A stretch of DNA of 64,000 nt, from NCBI RefSeq assembly GCF_901709675.1, contig NC_051087.1, forward strand, positions 5,413,001 through 5,477,000, in the 5' to 3' direction. The position numbers and the translations under genes are program-made. The notes under the pieces are model-generated. The model saw only the letters and a program-made list of their open reading frames with translations. It did not search any database and was not told where the DNA came from. Of this stretch, positions 45,220-59,165 are shown in pieces. Source of the stretch: Syngnathus acus (taxonomy: Eukaryota; Chordata; Actinopteri; Syngnathiformes; Syngnathidae). The first letter of the stretch is position 1. Every line of letters starts with the position of its first letter.

Positions 45220-48200
45220 AGACACTACATTTCTCAGGAGCTCTTTCATCTGAAAGCGCTCCGTCAATTGTTGCGAAAGTGGACTGCACCCAACTTGGAC
45301 TCAACCACACCAAGTTCCCATCCAAGAGAAGTCCCATGTTTTCATACACAGAAATAGAGGAATGCTGTATCAAAGACTGATGGCTGGCTGGCCTTGACCT
45401 TAAAAAGAAAAGAGAAAAGAAGGCAAAAATAGCCACCTTCCCTTATTGCACGGCTGTATTATAGTCCCACTTCTCAGTCCTTCCTCACTCAGCAGCACAA
45501 GACTTGTGATGGAACCCAGATGTTCTTCCAAAGGCTCTTTTCGTTTACCTTTGAATGGTTTGTCTTTGAGAATGACTTGCACGTTCAAGCTCAACTGTGG
45601 CAGTAGGGATGCGAGGAAAAGCTCGCTGATGGGTTGTGGCTGAATAGTAAAGGAGAGAATTCGCCGGCGGGCACAGAGACTCAACATGGCAGCTTGGAAA
45701 GATGACTGAAAGCTGAGGGAGGGAGGCTTACTAGCGCCGGTCCTTACCTCAAATTTTCTCACTATACGGAAACGGTGAACCTTTAAATTATAATATGCAA
45801 ATAAATTAGTTTAGAGTCAGTTACCAAATTTAGAATCATTGAAATCCCTATAGGTTTTATTTTTCTCCCTGACATCAGCTAAACTTTGCTAGCGAGGTTT
45901 TGGCCCAGCGTGTTCTCACACAGAATTTGGTAGCATATGGTAAAAAAAACAGACACGTTTACTAATTTGCTTTTTCCTCAAATAATAACCATGACATGGT
46001 TTAGTGACTCAACTGGTATTAGGGCTAGGGCTTTGTTACTTGGACAATTGCATTATTTTAAGTTGAAAGCATTTTATCTACAAATATCTCATTCAAACAT
46101 GTATAGTAAAAAAAAAATGTATTATAGCAAATATATCACTTAATACCGAAGGGTCCATCTGCAGTTCGTGTCATTTTCTGGACATCAAATGGGTGTTTGT
46201 GTTTCACAACCATGTTAAAAAAAGGCTTTTGCTCCACTTGGCAAGACAGAGGCACCTAAGTCTCCAAATGTTAGCTTTACAGATGCCATGTCTGCCTGCC
46301 AGATGGAAATGATATCTCTCGTGACGTGGTGTTATCAGTCATAGTGCCATCTGAAGGGAGATCAGAGGTGTTATCATTTTTTTCTGTGATTAACTGGGGC
46401 ATGGCATGGCGTCTATTAGTGAATGAAAAAATATAACAAAAAAATAAGGCTGTCATTTTTCAGAATAAGTCATAGTAAAACAACTTCCAAGCAAGCATTT
46501 TTTTTTGCTTCTACTAATTATAGTCTGTTTTGGTATGGGGTCTGAAAAAATCCTCATTAAAATATGTTGAGGCCTTAAAAAGTGAAAATAAGCATCGGTA
46601 AAGTGATGTTTTGCCTCTTGGCCTCCGGCACGGAATGTCACCCACACTCTGTGCATGTGCTACGACGCACCAAAAGTGCAACACTAAGCTGATGGCGCTC
46701 TTACTTAGAGTAGCTATTTTTTAATTTTTTTTTATGCTTTGAATCTACTAATTCAAGTATTCACTGTGTAAACGTTAGATTCTTCCCTCAGGCTCCGTAA
46801 TTGATGAGTAACTCCAACGCTGATTAAGTCTTCCTGAAAAACAAAATAGGTGATAGTGAGAGAGATTCTGTCAAGTTAATGGGGAAAAAAAAACAATATT
46901 TAAATGCAAAACACCTTACTATTGTGCATATTTCTATACTATTGTATTCTATATTTCCAGATGTGGCTTTTTTGGCTTTTTGTTTTTGTTCCAAAGATTT
47001 GTAGAAAGCACATTTTTTGGAATATATGTATAAATATATTATCTTTGTTAATGTCATCCTTGATGATCCTATTGCTGTCTTTTACTTTGTGTTCTTTTTA
47101 TATCCGCAAGTGTTGTTCCTCCTGAAAAGGTGTAAGTTAAATTTCAATTTTTATTAACATGATTATTTTTATTCTGATCGAACGTCTTGAGAAAGTCATA
47201 CCAAGAGGAGAACTACGTAATGGTATGCATGTAACACTAGCAGACTGTTGTTTTGGGGATTATTTAGCATGATATTTGACCGTACATCACAATATACCGA
47301 ACGTTATTTTCCTTATGTCCGCATTTTCAGGTGACTTGAATGAGTTGGTGGAAAGCACTACTTTGGCTTATTTCAACGTCGCATTTTGTAACGCAGACTT
47401 GGAACATTTCAAATGAGCAAATCTGCACACATCAGGTTGTTTTAAATTGTGTGTGAAACCTGGCAGATTTCTCCTATTACATTTTTTTATGTGCTGCTCA
47501 TGAATGCAATTTCTTTAATATCTCCATTCAGCTATAGAATGTGTGCTAGACAGAAGAAAAAAAAAAAGGACTAGCCAAAGATGCTAACAAGAGTCCTCAG
47601 CACATTCTACTTAACCAACTGCAAAATGGTCTCTAATAGGGTCATTCAAGGCATGGACAAACAAACCAGCATGAGCAATTACTTGTCAAGTCAAACAAAA
47701 AAAAATAGTTGTGCATGAAACTTGTGTCTTTGGTGTTTGACATCTGAGACATTTGCATCTTTACTCACTAAATGAAAGCCATGACTGATGACAGCTAGCA
47801 GTCAGGACCGAGTGAATACTAACTAGCACAATGTGGCAACCTGGAGGAAAGAAAAAAATAAGTATGGCAGCTTGATTTAGTCATGGTTCTCCTGCCACTT
47901 TATTCTAGTGACAATTAAAAGTGGCTCCCCTTCATCATGGTTGCTTTAAGCTCTCAAACCTCCAACCCTAGTACCCAATTTGACTGCCTCTTTTGTTTTT
48001 TATTTGTTTTTTGTCATTGACTGTCCATTTAAAATGTTTTATATAAAATTGTTTTGTTGTGAAATGGATCCCATGTCCTTTTATTCCACTTCATTTATGT
48101 AGTAATAAAGCAACATTTATTTAAGCGACTCCAGATAGGCTAACAAAGGTCAAGAAGTGTCTGACTTAAACCAATGTAACCCGACATTTCTTGATGATGT

Positions 48201-49001
48201 TTCACCTTTACAGTGAAAGGTGTATTTAAGTTCTAAAAGTTTAGTCTTTGTGATGGTTAAGATTATTAAAACGTTCCTTAAAGATCACCTGTAAACATGA
48301 GAGGTGTGGGTGATGACGTGTTTGCCCCCCAATCCCAGTTTCTGACTGCATCTTAGGTTTCATCCACTGGGGGGCAGCAGACACATGCTTGGTGTACGGC
48401 ACAATTGTGACATGGTTACCGATTGTCAAAACATTAACTTATGTTCCACTTTACTTTTATTTAAACATGAGGTTTACCTCATTATGATTATTTACTTTTT
48501 TAGGCAACTACCCGACTATCTTAGAAACTTTTATACATTAGTGCAAATCATTCAGGGCATATGCAATTGGAAAAACAAATAAAAGACACATAGGCACTTG
48601 TTATTTGGGGTTATTGTTTATTGACAGTTCTATTCAACTGTAACTCTCATTCCTAAGAAAGAGGCTGTGTCTAAGTTGACACTTGCATAGTTCATAAAAA
48701 TATATTTCTTCCATAGATGACTGTATGATAAGAAGGGGTGAGGTTCTGGTAAAGGCAGGTAAGGATGGGCAGCAGGGCCTGGTAGATCTTATGTGCAAAG
48801 TGTTTTTCCTGGTAGTCCTCGGTTAAAGCATATTTGAACAGTTTTGGCTCTACTGGGGCACTTGAGAGTTTTCCCAAGATCCCATGTTATGCCTAACACA
48901 AGGAAGACATCAGGTCATTTGGGGCAAGTGGTGGTGGGGAAAAGTGGAGAAGAGGTGTCATCAGTCTATACAACGTCATGATTAACGTTGGATGAAGCTT
49001 T
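45220..49001. other. rbfox2 3' UTR and flank, then pde6h 3' UTR (opposite strand)
   Basis: Downstream of the rbfox2 stop the sequence is AT-rich and without exon structure, consistent with a long 3' UTR. AATAAA signals occur near 48102 and 48577 on the plus strand. The region next to 49002 would be the 3' UTR of the convergent pde6h gene. No further gene was found. Confidence 0.5.
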
Positions 49002-49311
49002 CTAGACGATTCCATATTTGGCCAAGTCACTGAGCTCCATGTCACCGAAGGCCTCCCAAGGGCAAACCACAGTGATGTCTGTGCCCAGACCCTCCATGCC
49101 GGGGATGTCGTCTCCGAATCTGCGTGGATATGCAGGCGTCACATCACACACAGGTACACACACACACACACAGTACACTTGCCGCGCAAGGTCTATTTTG
49201 TACTTACCCTTTCTGGCCGGGTTTTGGGGCCTTGCTTTTGAAGGTGCGAGTAGTCCTCTGCTTGAACTTGGGGGGAGCCCTGGCGGGAGCTGCAACTGCT
49301 GTGTCTGCCAT
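49002..49311 (-). CDS. pde6h: Photoreceptor cGMP phosphodiesterase inhibitory gamma subunit (cone type)
   Basis: Two coding exons on the minus strand (49208-49311 and 49002-49119) join in frame to 73 residues. The protein has the full PDE6-gamma plan. A short N-terminus ([12 protein letters not shown]) leads to the proline/basic centre [20 protein letters not shown], which binds the PDE6 catalytic subunits and transducin. Then come [20 protein letters not shown] and PWEAF, and the inhibitory C-terminus ends AKYGIV. PDE6-gamma blocks the catalytic site of PDE6 in outer segments until transducin-GTP removes it. The short N-terminus and the neighbouring erp27 (PDE6H lies near ERP27 in human) favour pde6h over the rod gene pde6g. 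A non-coding first exon ends at 49884 with a GTAAGA donor. Confidence 0.9.
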
Positions 49312-52300
49312 TGTTGTTTTTCTGGAAGAACAATTTAAGAGGTGCTAAGTCTTTTTTTTTCTTCAAAGCCACCTGATGTTTGGATGATCTCACATGCAGA
49401 TTGTCTTGATACACAAACAGCTTCGTCTATTTTTACACTTGGTCGGCTTTAAAGATTACTCCTCATGGCACAAGTCAGCATTAGATTATCTCCAATTTAC
49501 CTCATTACAAAATGACACATTGCAGCTAAGTAAAATCTGACTTAATCTTTGTTTAAAATGCAAACTGTGAAAATGCACACATTGAAGGCCCCTGAAAAAA
49601 AGAGCTGAGATATTTAAAATAGCTCAGGAACTAAAAAAATGTAAATTCCCTGGAACCAGTTGGCTTCAAAGTGAAACGTTTCAGTCTTATACACATTATT
49701 TTTTAAAGTAATAGCATTGTTAATAGGTTGTATTGAAAAGGTGGACAAGACAAGAACATCAAATTAGTTTTTAGCTCTTTGACTACATGCAAAACAACAA
49801 CAAATATAAGAAATCAACATGTCAGGCTCAATAAGTATGTTTGCCAAGTTGCTGTAGCGTAAAGGAAGAAGGTTCTTTCTTACCAGTTGGTGCTGAGTGT
49901 CTGTCCCACTTCTTCTCTGCTCTTTACGTTTCTGTTCCGTATGTCATCCTGGCATCTCTTTTATACACAAACTGCTAATCCCCCCTCACACAGGTACACG
50001 GTCCACCTCTGTGGTCATGGCCGCTAATTGGGCTCAGTGCTATTTTAGTGGCTAGAACATATGAGAACATTGATTGTTACATAAGGACGCACGCATGACT
50101 CAGGAATAACACCAAGTTGTTGCTTTCTTGAAGGTTAGAATTATAAATGGCTTGAAAGTCCATAATAACTTAACTGACATGAAGTCAAACCTTCACAGAC
50201 ATGTATATAGGCCTACATGTTATAATATGACAAAAATTCTTAAAAATGACCCAAAGAAGCATTTGAAATGATTATTTGGCAACAACAACAAAGTCAATAT
50301 TAGAAGCTACTGTTTTCTGTATACCATTTGTTCTCATTAGGCTTGTTGTGACTAAGTGTTGCCGATTTCTGCTGACTGTGGGAATACACTAGTCACCAGT
50401 CACTGGGAACAACCTCATTTAAAAAAAAAAAAAAGCTACATTACGTCCAAACCAACATTTTATTTCCCCCTATACTAAATAAATTGTGTGCTACCTATGA
50501 TCTTGTTCAACATTTAAAGAAGAAAATGAAAATAATTTCACTTAAACTGCAATTTATGATATCACAATAGGTCTGACATCAAAATAATCATTTCTATTTT
50601 TATTATATTGAAATACTGTACCTGTAAACAGTTGTTAAAGTGATATCAAAATTATTATTTTAATTCATAATATGTACAAAAATCGGAATCTTCCCTCAGG
50701 TTCATTTTACGCGCACTCAAGTTCTGAACTGAATTATTACATTATACTAGTCTCCTTTAATCCATTTTAATCAATTAAAATTCAAGCTTAATTGTCTTGT
50801 CAAGTGTTTTCTTTGCATTCTGCAAACATTCCCGTATTTGCTGCATCATGAGCAGGCTTGAGGATTGCTCCTACACGGCATAAGGCAAATGCACGGCATT
50901 ATAAGTTGTATTAGGGTGTCTTGAAAAATAGCTGCGGCCTACTTGCGAGTAATCTGAAAAGCTGAGGTTTACCTGCATAACATCACGACCTTTTCTCTCA
51001 GAAGCTTCGAGTGTGTCAGCCCGATCTGTTGCACGTTCCACAGGTCTTAATGACATGTGAGTAAAGCACATGTATGGAAACAAATATCTGTCTCCAGACT
51101 TTCTATCGATATTTTAAGTCCAATTCATAAGCAAGTGTCAATGACAAATAATAATAATAATTGAAAACAAAGCAATATGACCAAATTTGTGAAAAAACAT
51201 TCATAAATACATTTAAAATATTGCTGAATGTCTCAACCATTAAAACATGTTTTAATACAATATATACTACATAATAATGGTATTAACAAGAGTATTTGTA
51301 TTTTTTTTATGACTTACTGTAGAAAGTATTTTGCCATTGAAACATCCTCTTTTACGTTTCAGAATGTAATTTTAAAAATAGCTCTTCTGATCAAAAGGGA
51401 AAGAACTCTCAATTTGTGTCTAAAATAGTGTATTTTGTTTAAGAAATTAGAAATCATTTTCTTTTTTTATGATTAATGTTAATGAATATATTTCATTATT
51501 AAATTCTGTCCAAACCTGTTAATTCAGCTATTTATTTTTGTATCTATTGTGATAAAGAAATTCAAAAGTAGCCTGATAATAAAATAATACACTACAATTA
51601 ACTTATTTTAGGGAGGTAGCAAAATGATTTTTTTTTTTCAAAATCCCTACAAGCGTTTAGCTTTTTAAATGATCACTTATGTAACTTTTCAAACAATTCT
51701 CTCTCCCATCACCGGTGAGCAAGCCCGTAAGTCGCATCTTGGTGACACCTGATTTAGACACTTATTTCAAGACGTGACAACAAACAAATTACATAAGAGA
51801 TTAGCATCGATATGGGTGGTTTTGTTTTTTCAGCTTCTGATGTGTTTGTTGGTGAGCACATCCATGTTTACTGCTGTTAAGAAGCAACAGCAGTCATAGA
51901 GATACTGTTTATGACTACAAACCAAACATGTGGATGACTAAGCCTTAAAGTGGATGTTGTTCTCCACTGCAGATGTTTTGATGATCTGTGGTCAGCTACA
52001 TTCAGCTCCATTTTTTTTTCCCCAACGACTACATCAAGCCAGTTTGCTTTTGCTTTACTACATACAACATGCATCCATGGTTCTGGGAATCACTAGTTGA
52101 ATTATGTGAAACTGTTTTACGCAGGTTTATAAACTTACTTGAACGTTCAGAGCAAAGTCTGGAAATGACTTAAAGGGGAAGTCAAGTAAATTTTTCCGGG
52201 GGGCGAATAATAAATTCACTAGTCTAAAAACGGTATTCAGACTAATATTTTATTTGTGGGATAAGAATTATGCAGACGAGTCCTTCAATTTTCATCCATT

Positions 52301-52722
52301 TCGGGTAATTAAAATTTATCCAGTAATTTAAATTTATCTACCAACACACCTTCGACAAATAATTTGCCTCATTTTAACCTGCGCGTATTGCCATGACTCA
52401 AAATCTACATGGACATAAGAATTTTAGCTAGCTCATTGGTATTTTTGAGTGGCATTCGAGGTTAAAGATGACTGCAAGCAATCATGCAATTCGGCTACCA
52501 ATACATAAGACTGACGCCTATTTTCGTCATTATTGACTCCCACTCCTCTCCTATGATGACACGTAATCCAATGTCCCTGCACCCAAATTTATCAGGACCA
52601 GCTGGCTGGTTCCCAAGAAACCTCCTATCACAACGCACCACCACTACCAGCAGGAGACCCAAGGTAACACAAGGCTGCAAAGTTTACAAAAAGCCTGTTG
52701 GACCTCTGAAAATACAGGAAAA
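49312..52722. other. pde6h 5' intron/promoter and intergenic AT-rich region
   Basis: 49312-49883 is the intron before the pde6h coding start. From about 50000 to 52700 the sequence is AT-rich with no exon chain. TTAAAGGGGAAGTCAA near 52170 resembles one end of a TTAA-target element, but no matching right end was found. Confidence 0.5.
49958..49981 (-). promoter_or_regulatory. pde6h: pde6h promoter: TATA box and CRX/OTX-type site
   Basis: On the minus strand TATAAAAG occupies 49965-49958. GGATTA, the CRX/OTX photoreceptor homeodomain site (TAATCC on the plus strand, 49976-49981), lies about ten bases upstream. Transcription would start near 49930, giving a short leader exon that ends at 49884. 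This combination fits a photoreceptor-specific promoter. Confidence 0.55.
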
Positions 52723-55179
52723 ATGCTCAGTGGACTCTTCTTCTTTATCCTGGTGTCTTGCGTCACTGCGAAAGAGAACGGTAACTTCACTCATGCAAGA
52801 TGTGTCTTTAATCTGATTTTTTTTTTTTTTTACCACTGACTTTACCAATCACTTTATTTGAGTGTAGTTTCTTGAGTGTACATATCTTGGAATTTAAATT
52901 TTTAAATCGAGTCAGTCAATTTCAAACCATTTTTAAAACTCAGAAAATTCTCCTCTTCCTTTGGCACATTACGACATGATTCCCTTGACGATGTCATCAA
53001 CAGAATGTGTGTTTTTTGTTTTTTATCCTCAGATGTGACGCTCCCAAGTTTAAACGACACCAAATCTGCAGAGGCCTTCATCGACTCTGCCGAAGTGGTG
53101 GTGATCGGATTCCTGGAGGTCAGTGAAATGAGACAGACATTTTAAAATCGCACAATTTAGTAACGCATTGGATTACAATATCTTTCATGCCACAAAGCAG
53201 ACACAAAGGAGCCAAATTAAGAGCCGAGAACGTTTGTTTGCATGTCTGATGGCAAGTCTGCTCGAAAGAGGGACATCATGGGCTTTGCCAACTTGCCGCG
53301 CCTTTGGCATGGCTGCAGTGAGGCCAGAGGTTGACTGGTTGTCCGATACATTGCGCGCCCTCTGGCTGTCCTCCCTGTGCGGGGGACGATGGTCGGCATC
53401 TTGACAGGAAGTGCTCAAGCAAAGGCTTGCGGGAGAAGCGTTGTTAAATCTCCTCTAAACAACAGTAACAAAATAGACTGTACCCATGTATGAACCCATA
53501 TTTTTATTGGTTTCTCTGGGATTTCAAATGATTTCTCAGGGAGTGTGTAATAACGTCTCTGAAATAGCAACCGTTTAATGTCTCCGTTCATTCCTGCATT
53601 TTTTTTTTCCCCTCCTCACTTGCTTTTTGTTACGACCACGTTCACGGTTCCAGTTGCGTTTTTTTCTTTTTGGTTTAGAGGGAAGATTGCGATGGGATTC
53701 GACAGTTTAAGTATGTCTAGAAATTCCCTCGTCGCGCTTTCCTTTTTACATGCCGCATGTGGGAATGAAATGAGGATTCCAGATGGTTGTAAAAAAAAAA
53801 ATTTCTACATTTATGAATTGAGCAGTTATTTTAAACAATTACAATCTGCCTTCATCATATTTTCACTTAGTATTGAGTGAGTTGGCTAGCCCATCATTAC
53901 CAATATCAACTAGAAATTGCAATTTCTCAATATTATAAAAAAGCACAACTAGAGTACATTTGACACTTCATTGTGACAGAAATTCAAATTGTGGTTAAAT
54001 TTGAATTAAATTCAATACCTGCCCAATACAAACAATCTTGCTGAAATCTACTTTTTATTTTACTTTGATTAGACTTTTTTATTTGATGTCATACTTTATT
54101 ATTTAATTAATTCTTGAAGTTCAAATAAGAATGTCCATGTTTTACTTTACTGTGCAACATTCGGTGTTGATCATTGAGGCTACAGTGCGTTTGTGTTTTG
54201 TGCTATTCACAAATTGTATGAAACTAAAACTTGACACAGCAGGGAGAAGAAAGCCGCGGCTACAAAGAGTTTGCGGCAGCGGCAAAGCACGTGGATTCCG
54301 TCTCAATGGCCGTTTGTATTTCGAAAGAGGTGTGGGCTGACTATGGCATTAAATCAGACACCATCGCTCTTTTCAGAAAGGTACTAACATGGCTCTCAGC
54401 ATATTTGGCAGGATGATGCTCAAGTCTGCGTTATGTCCAGGCAGACAACCATCAAGAGAACCTCGTGATTGCTGAGATCGAGCAGCTCAAGACTGACGGT
54501 CTTGTGAACTTCATTATTGTGAACGAAGTCCGCTACATAACAGAGTACAACCAAGTGGTGAGTCACAGCACAATGTTAAGCATGATTTTACTACTTTCCT
54601 AATGCTACTCTCTCTCCTCAGACAGCTGTGGGTCTCTTCAACTCTGAAGTAAAGAGACACCTCCTGCTCTTTGCCAACAAGGGGCGCAAAGAATTTAATG
54701 AGTTAAAGGAGAAGTTAAGAGCTTTGGCCCCGGAGTTCACTAACAAGGTGAGAATAAAGTGAATAAAATGTATCGTTTTGAAAATAGCTCATATATGGCA
54801 AAATCATATTAACAAACGAACCAAACTGTCTTGAAGTTCTTGTTTGTGGTCATCAATGGTGCTGAAAACTCCAACGTCCGCTCCTTGCGCTACTTTGGAC
54901 TCAAATCTGAGGACCTCCCTCGTGTTGGTATCTATGACGGTGACTCCGACATGAAGTGGCTGCTGCCTGAGGGAGACATTTCTACTGAGCGCGTGCGAGA
55001 CTTTTGCAACTCTTTCTTGCGAGGGGAATTGAAGGTGAGCTGCCATAAAGGCAAAGATGGAACTTTTGTCATTTTTATTAAGATGTACAGATTGAGTGAT
55101 TATATTGATTGATCCAATCATTCGTTGTACTTTTCAGGAGGTGAAACAGGCCGGAACAGAGATGAAAACAGAGCTCTAA
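52723..55179 (+). CDS. erp27: Endoplasmic reticulum resident protein 27 (non-catalytic PDI-family protein)
   Basis: Seven coding exons join to 254 residues: 52723-52780, 53033-53118, 54243-54380, 54441-54557, 54622-54747, 54837-55034 and 55138-55179. A signal peptide (MLSGLFFFILVSCVTA) is followed by two thioredoxin-fold domains of the b and b' type: SAEAFIDSAEVVVIGFLE, the TEYNQVTAVGLFNSEVKRHLL junction, and FLFVVINGAENSNVRSLRYFGL. No CXXC motif is present, so it should not catalyse disulphide exchange. Mammalian ERp27 uses b' to bind unfolded substrate and ERp57. The C-terminus is KTEL, a variant ER-retention signal (human ends KVEL). Length and exon phases fit the family. The TTGAAG acceptor before 54837 is weak, but it is the only one keeping the conserved frame. 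Confidence 0.92.
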
Positions 55180-55598
55180 TATTGGTAAAAAAAAGTATTC
55201 TAAAGTGAAAAAAATAAATATTCTCCTGGTGAGCCTTCATCTTTGTTGCTAACAGCTCAGGAAACTTTCACTGTATGCACAGCTGCACGTCTGCTCGTCG
55301 TGCGTCTTGTTTTGTTTTGTCTGTTTATGCAAACGCGAGGCTGTCTGCGGTCCACTTTGCTGACCGCGTGTCGGCGGCCACAAGCTGCAGACAGGCTGGC
55401 ACGCTTTGTCCGTCTGACCGCAAATGTCACAGTCGCAACCACAACACAACCGCCTCAGTTAGAGTGACACACAGCAGAGCAGGAAGACACAGGATGTAGA
55501 CAATGGTCAAAGGTCATCAACATGTTACTTTCAAATGAAGTGAGTGGAAATGAAGGAAATGCATTCATTTTATATCCTGTAGTATGTATACTCTAATG

Positions 55599-55887
55599 CA
55601 GGGGTGTCAAACTCATTTTTTGTCATAGCTTCTTTTGGTGGGCCATTATGACTCTCAACCCAAATAAATGTATAAATATATACAGTAAAAGCTACAAAAC
55701 AAACTCGTTTTCAAATCAGACGAGTAAAAACTGGTCAAATATTTTTAAAAAAAAGATAATAAAAGTGAAGATAATTTGCAATTCTAGTACTGACACACGA
55801 ATTTGATGCACAATTTGTCTTCGCGGGCCACATAAAATGATGTGGCGGGCCGTATCTGGCCCCCGGGCCTTGAGTTTGACACCTGTG
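55599..55887. mobile_element. Non-autonomous hAT-like element (MITE) with 8-bp target duplication
   Basis: The 289-bp element starts CAGGGGTGTCAAACTCA and ends TGAGTTTGACACCTGTG, giving terminal inverted repeats of 17 bp with two mismatches. It is flanked on both sides by the exact 8-bp direct repeat CTCTAATG (55591-55598 and 55888-55895). An 8-bp target duplication and a CAG-type terminus are typical of the hAT superfamily. There is no transposase, so it is non-autonomous. Confidence 0.85.
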
Positions 55888-58800
55888 CTCTAATGGTACA
55901 TTTAGATACCATTCATTGTATATGGTACAAAAAATGGATTGATGGATTATCTGATGTCTTATTTAAAATCATGCATGACAGCCATTTGAGATTTTAAATT
56001 CTGTGACTTGAAAGGCATAATTAGAGCAAAAGCTCTCATTTTATGCCCTCAGGAGCTCAGATGAATGTTCAGTAAAAAAAAAACATTGGCAAAAATGAAA
56101 AACACATTGGATGCAGACACTGTGAGAGAAAACATTTGGGATGAGCCCAGCAATGTCCATTTGAACAAGAGGGGAATTTCAAGGTCCAGACGGAGATCAA
56201 CATCGTGTAATTGTCAGTGCCGTCTTGCCAAGCCCAAGCATCCGGCAGAATTGGGAAACCCTGACAGGTGGCATCCAGACAGTCTTGGATGGAGTTTGCA
56301 TTTGGTTTAAGTGACATAACACATAGTTTTATATCACAAAGAGGCAAACAAAATTGAATTTTTGAGTCAGAGCAACAGTGAAAATGATAAATTAGCTTGC
56401 TAAATAATAAATGAGCACATTAGAACAATTAAAGCTGGTGAACAATTAATACACACAAATGCACATGGCGACATGTCATGTTTGAATTTTTTGCCAGGAA
56501 ATATCGATGAAACAACACTCATTTTAATGCTGCCACTTCAGTAACATAGAATTGCATTTGATATTATATTTGAAGTATTGTGAGCACCAACAACAGTACA
56601 TTGTCTATATTATATTTGCAAAACCACTATTCAAGTTCATTTGACAGACGTACTCCATGATGAGCGTATTGCAATACTAGCTGCTTCTTAAAAGAGTCAC
56701 TTTTGAAAAGTTTGAAAAAACAAACATTTGACCCATATAGGGACATGCACATTCCAAAAACTGGCCCCTAAAGCCCAACTTATTGCGAAAGTCTAGCTCA
56801 AATACAACCCCATAATTACTGTATGAGTTACTCAAAAAAAAAAAGTATTTTTTCTCTGAAAGGCCACAACAGTGAACATGTCAGTCTCAAGAATTATTGC
56901 TCTGGGAACTGGGAACATATATAAGCATTTAAAAAAAAAAAGTACACACATTTATGTATATAAAAAGCCAGTATGCATGAATTTAAAAATTAGATTCAAA
57001 TCAATGCAAAATGTATCAAAAGTATTTTAAGCATATATATAATACTTATACAAATTGCTGTGTATTTATTTTCTAAAACATAGTATAACATGATTTGAGG
57101 TATTAAAAAAAACATTAAACCCAACGTGTCCATAAACCATCCATTTTGATTACGTGAATAATTGCAACAAAAAGTATGTAAAATAAATCCATTCAAAAGA
57201 TTTGTATTATTTATGATAAATAAACACATTAGTCAAAATCTATGAGAATATTTGAGATTACTTATCTTCCCCTTTTGGATGAAAACATTTCATTTGCAAA
57301 GGGCCAAAACTTCCCAAGTAACAATTAGGTCAATTTCATATATTTTTGTTTTGCCCTCACTTTAAGCCATGTGGGTGTTATTTCTACAAATTATTGACCA
57401 GCCTAAAGAGTTGAAAGAATTATCATAAATAAACTTTTTTTATTTTTTATTTGAGCATCTGCTTCCATGAGTGTCTGTATTTGAACCCAACCTCAAAAAG
57501 TCATGTATTTTTGTCTGTCTGGCTTTACCCTCAAAGAAAGAAGCTCTTCGAAGACAATATGATTTCCGATTTACAGCAAAGTTGCAGCAATGTTATGTGA
57601 ACCGAATCCGCACGATAAAAAAAAAAACATAAAGCTAGACATTGAAATTACACGGCTCGTTCTCCAAGACAATTGCTTGACACCAGGAATAAAACGAGAC
57701 TACAGGAAACAAGGGCATGAAGGTCAGACTAGACTCGTAGTAACAACTTATAGACAATACTTGGCAGTCTCGTCTGCACATTCTGCATAACCAACATTTA
57801 ATTGCTGCTGCAGTATAGTTTAGATCCGTTGTTTCTATATGAAGTGATCCACAGCTGCATCCGTATTTGAACCATATTTCATATTCAAAACCGCACACGT
57901 AGCACTGTACAGCAACACATACCATAGGCCTTCCTTATATTTAGCTACATATGTGTAAGCATGCGTCTATCGGGCCAGCGCTTCTTGTTGCCAAGTGCTG
58001 GCCTGTGCCAGATTTTGTCGTCCCTAAATAGTGCTTGCCTGTGGCTGTGGTGGGACGCTGCAGCACTCTAATTAAGTCTGTCGCATAATGAGCCTGACCG
58101 CTACTCCATGTCACTCGATTAGAAGCTTGCGGTGCACTTGCACTGTAGTTTAGGGGTTTGTGGGACATGTGGGGCAAAGGGAGATGATAGCAATAGCACA
58201 ACTGGCAAATTTTGATTCTGCAGAAGCAATACGCTATTAAAATCCAATCAAATTCCATCTAGGTGTTATTATTTTGGTGATATGATTGAAAGGGCTGTCA
58301 TAGTGGCCATATACTGTACAGTAGAACATCTGTACTCTCTGCACTCAAGACAAACTGTTCTGGAACACTGCTTAGCCTTCCATCTGTTTCAATGAAGATG
58401 TACAGATTGAAGATGATACAATTGCCCAGAGGAGATATAGAATATGAACCCACTTCAGGTTCAAACCGTCACGTGTTGAGTGTAATGAAATGTTGAAATA
58501 CGTCTCGTGAGCCGCTGTTGATAATGAGCTTTGCATTTAATTGTTTTGAAATGTTTGCTGAAGATGTATTATTTTATCTTTATGAGCAATTCATTTTTAT
58601 TGTATTTTTTTCCTTTCTCCAGTATTTGACTGTTGGTACATCTTACAGTGGCTAATAAATATAGCTTTTAGAAATAAAACCCCCTTCCTTGATTTTAATG
58701 GGCCTAACTACGCTACTGCAATTTAATGTTGGTCTTTATGAGCATACTTGATCTAAGAATTTTTTTTTTTGTGGCACTTAATGTAACGATTGACCCAGGG

Positions 58801-59114
58801 CAATCTAATCAACTATATTTCAACATAAGCCTGTATTGCAATAGGCTATCATCTTCATCATCAATTATTATCCTCAACATCAATCATATGGGACAGGGAG
58901 CAATTTGTGGAGATTCTCAGGGAGTATATGAAATGATTATGTAACTTGCCATTTGATGAGAACACTTGAGGAATTCCAGCCTGAAGCAGGCCAGGAACTT
59001 TTGGGGTTGAGGGAGAGTGTGCGTTGGGGTGAATTCTTGGAGTGGGTCCCGGGAGTTTTTGTGGCAACCTCCCTTGACAAGTGCAAGAGGAGATGTTGAC
59101 ATATGATTCTCCAG

Positions 59115-59165
59115 CCAATCAGGTCTCCTCACTGTCTGAATCCCATCGGGGACAAGAGTATATAA
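59115..59165 (+). promoter_or_regulatory. Osteocalcin promoter: CCAAT and TATA boxes
   Basis: CCAAT at 59115-59119 and TATATAA at 59159-59165 sit in the classical spacing. Transcription would start near 59190, leaving a leader of about 60 bases before the ATG at 59254. TATA plus CCAAT is also the arrangement of mammalian osteocalcin promoters. Confidence 0.65.

Noticed and set aside
52165-52470. Possible piggyBac-type element beginning TTAAAGGGGAAGTCAA.
   Set aside because: Only one end was visible. No inverted copy of the terminus or second TTAA-bounded end could be matched.
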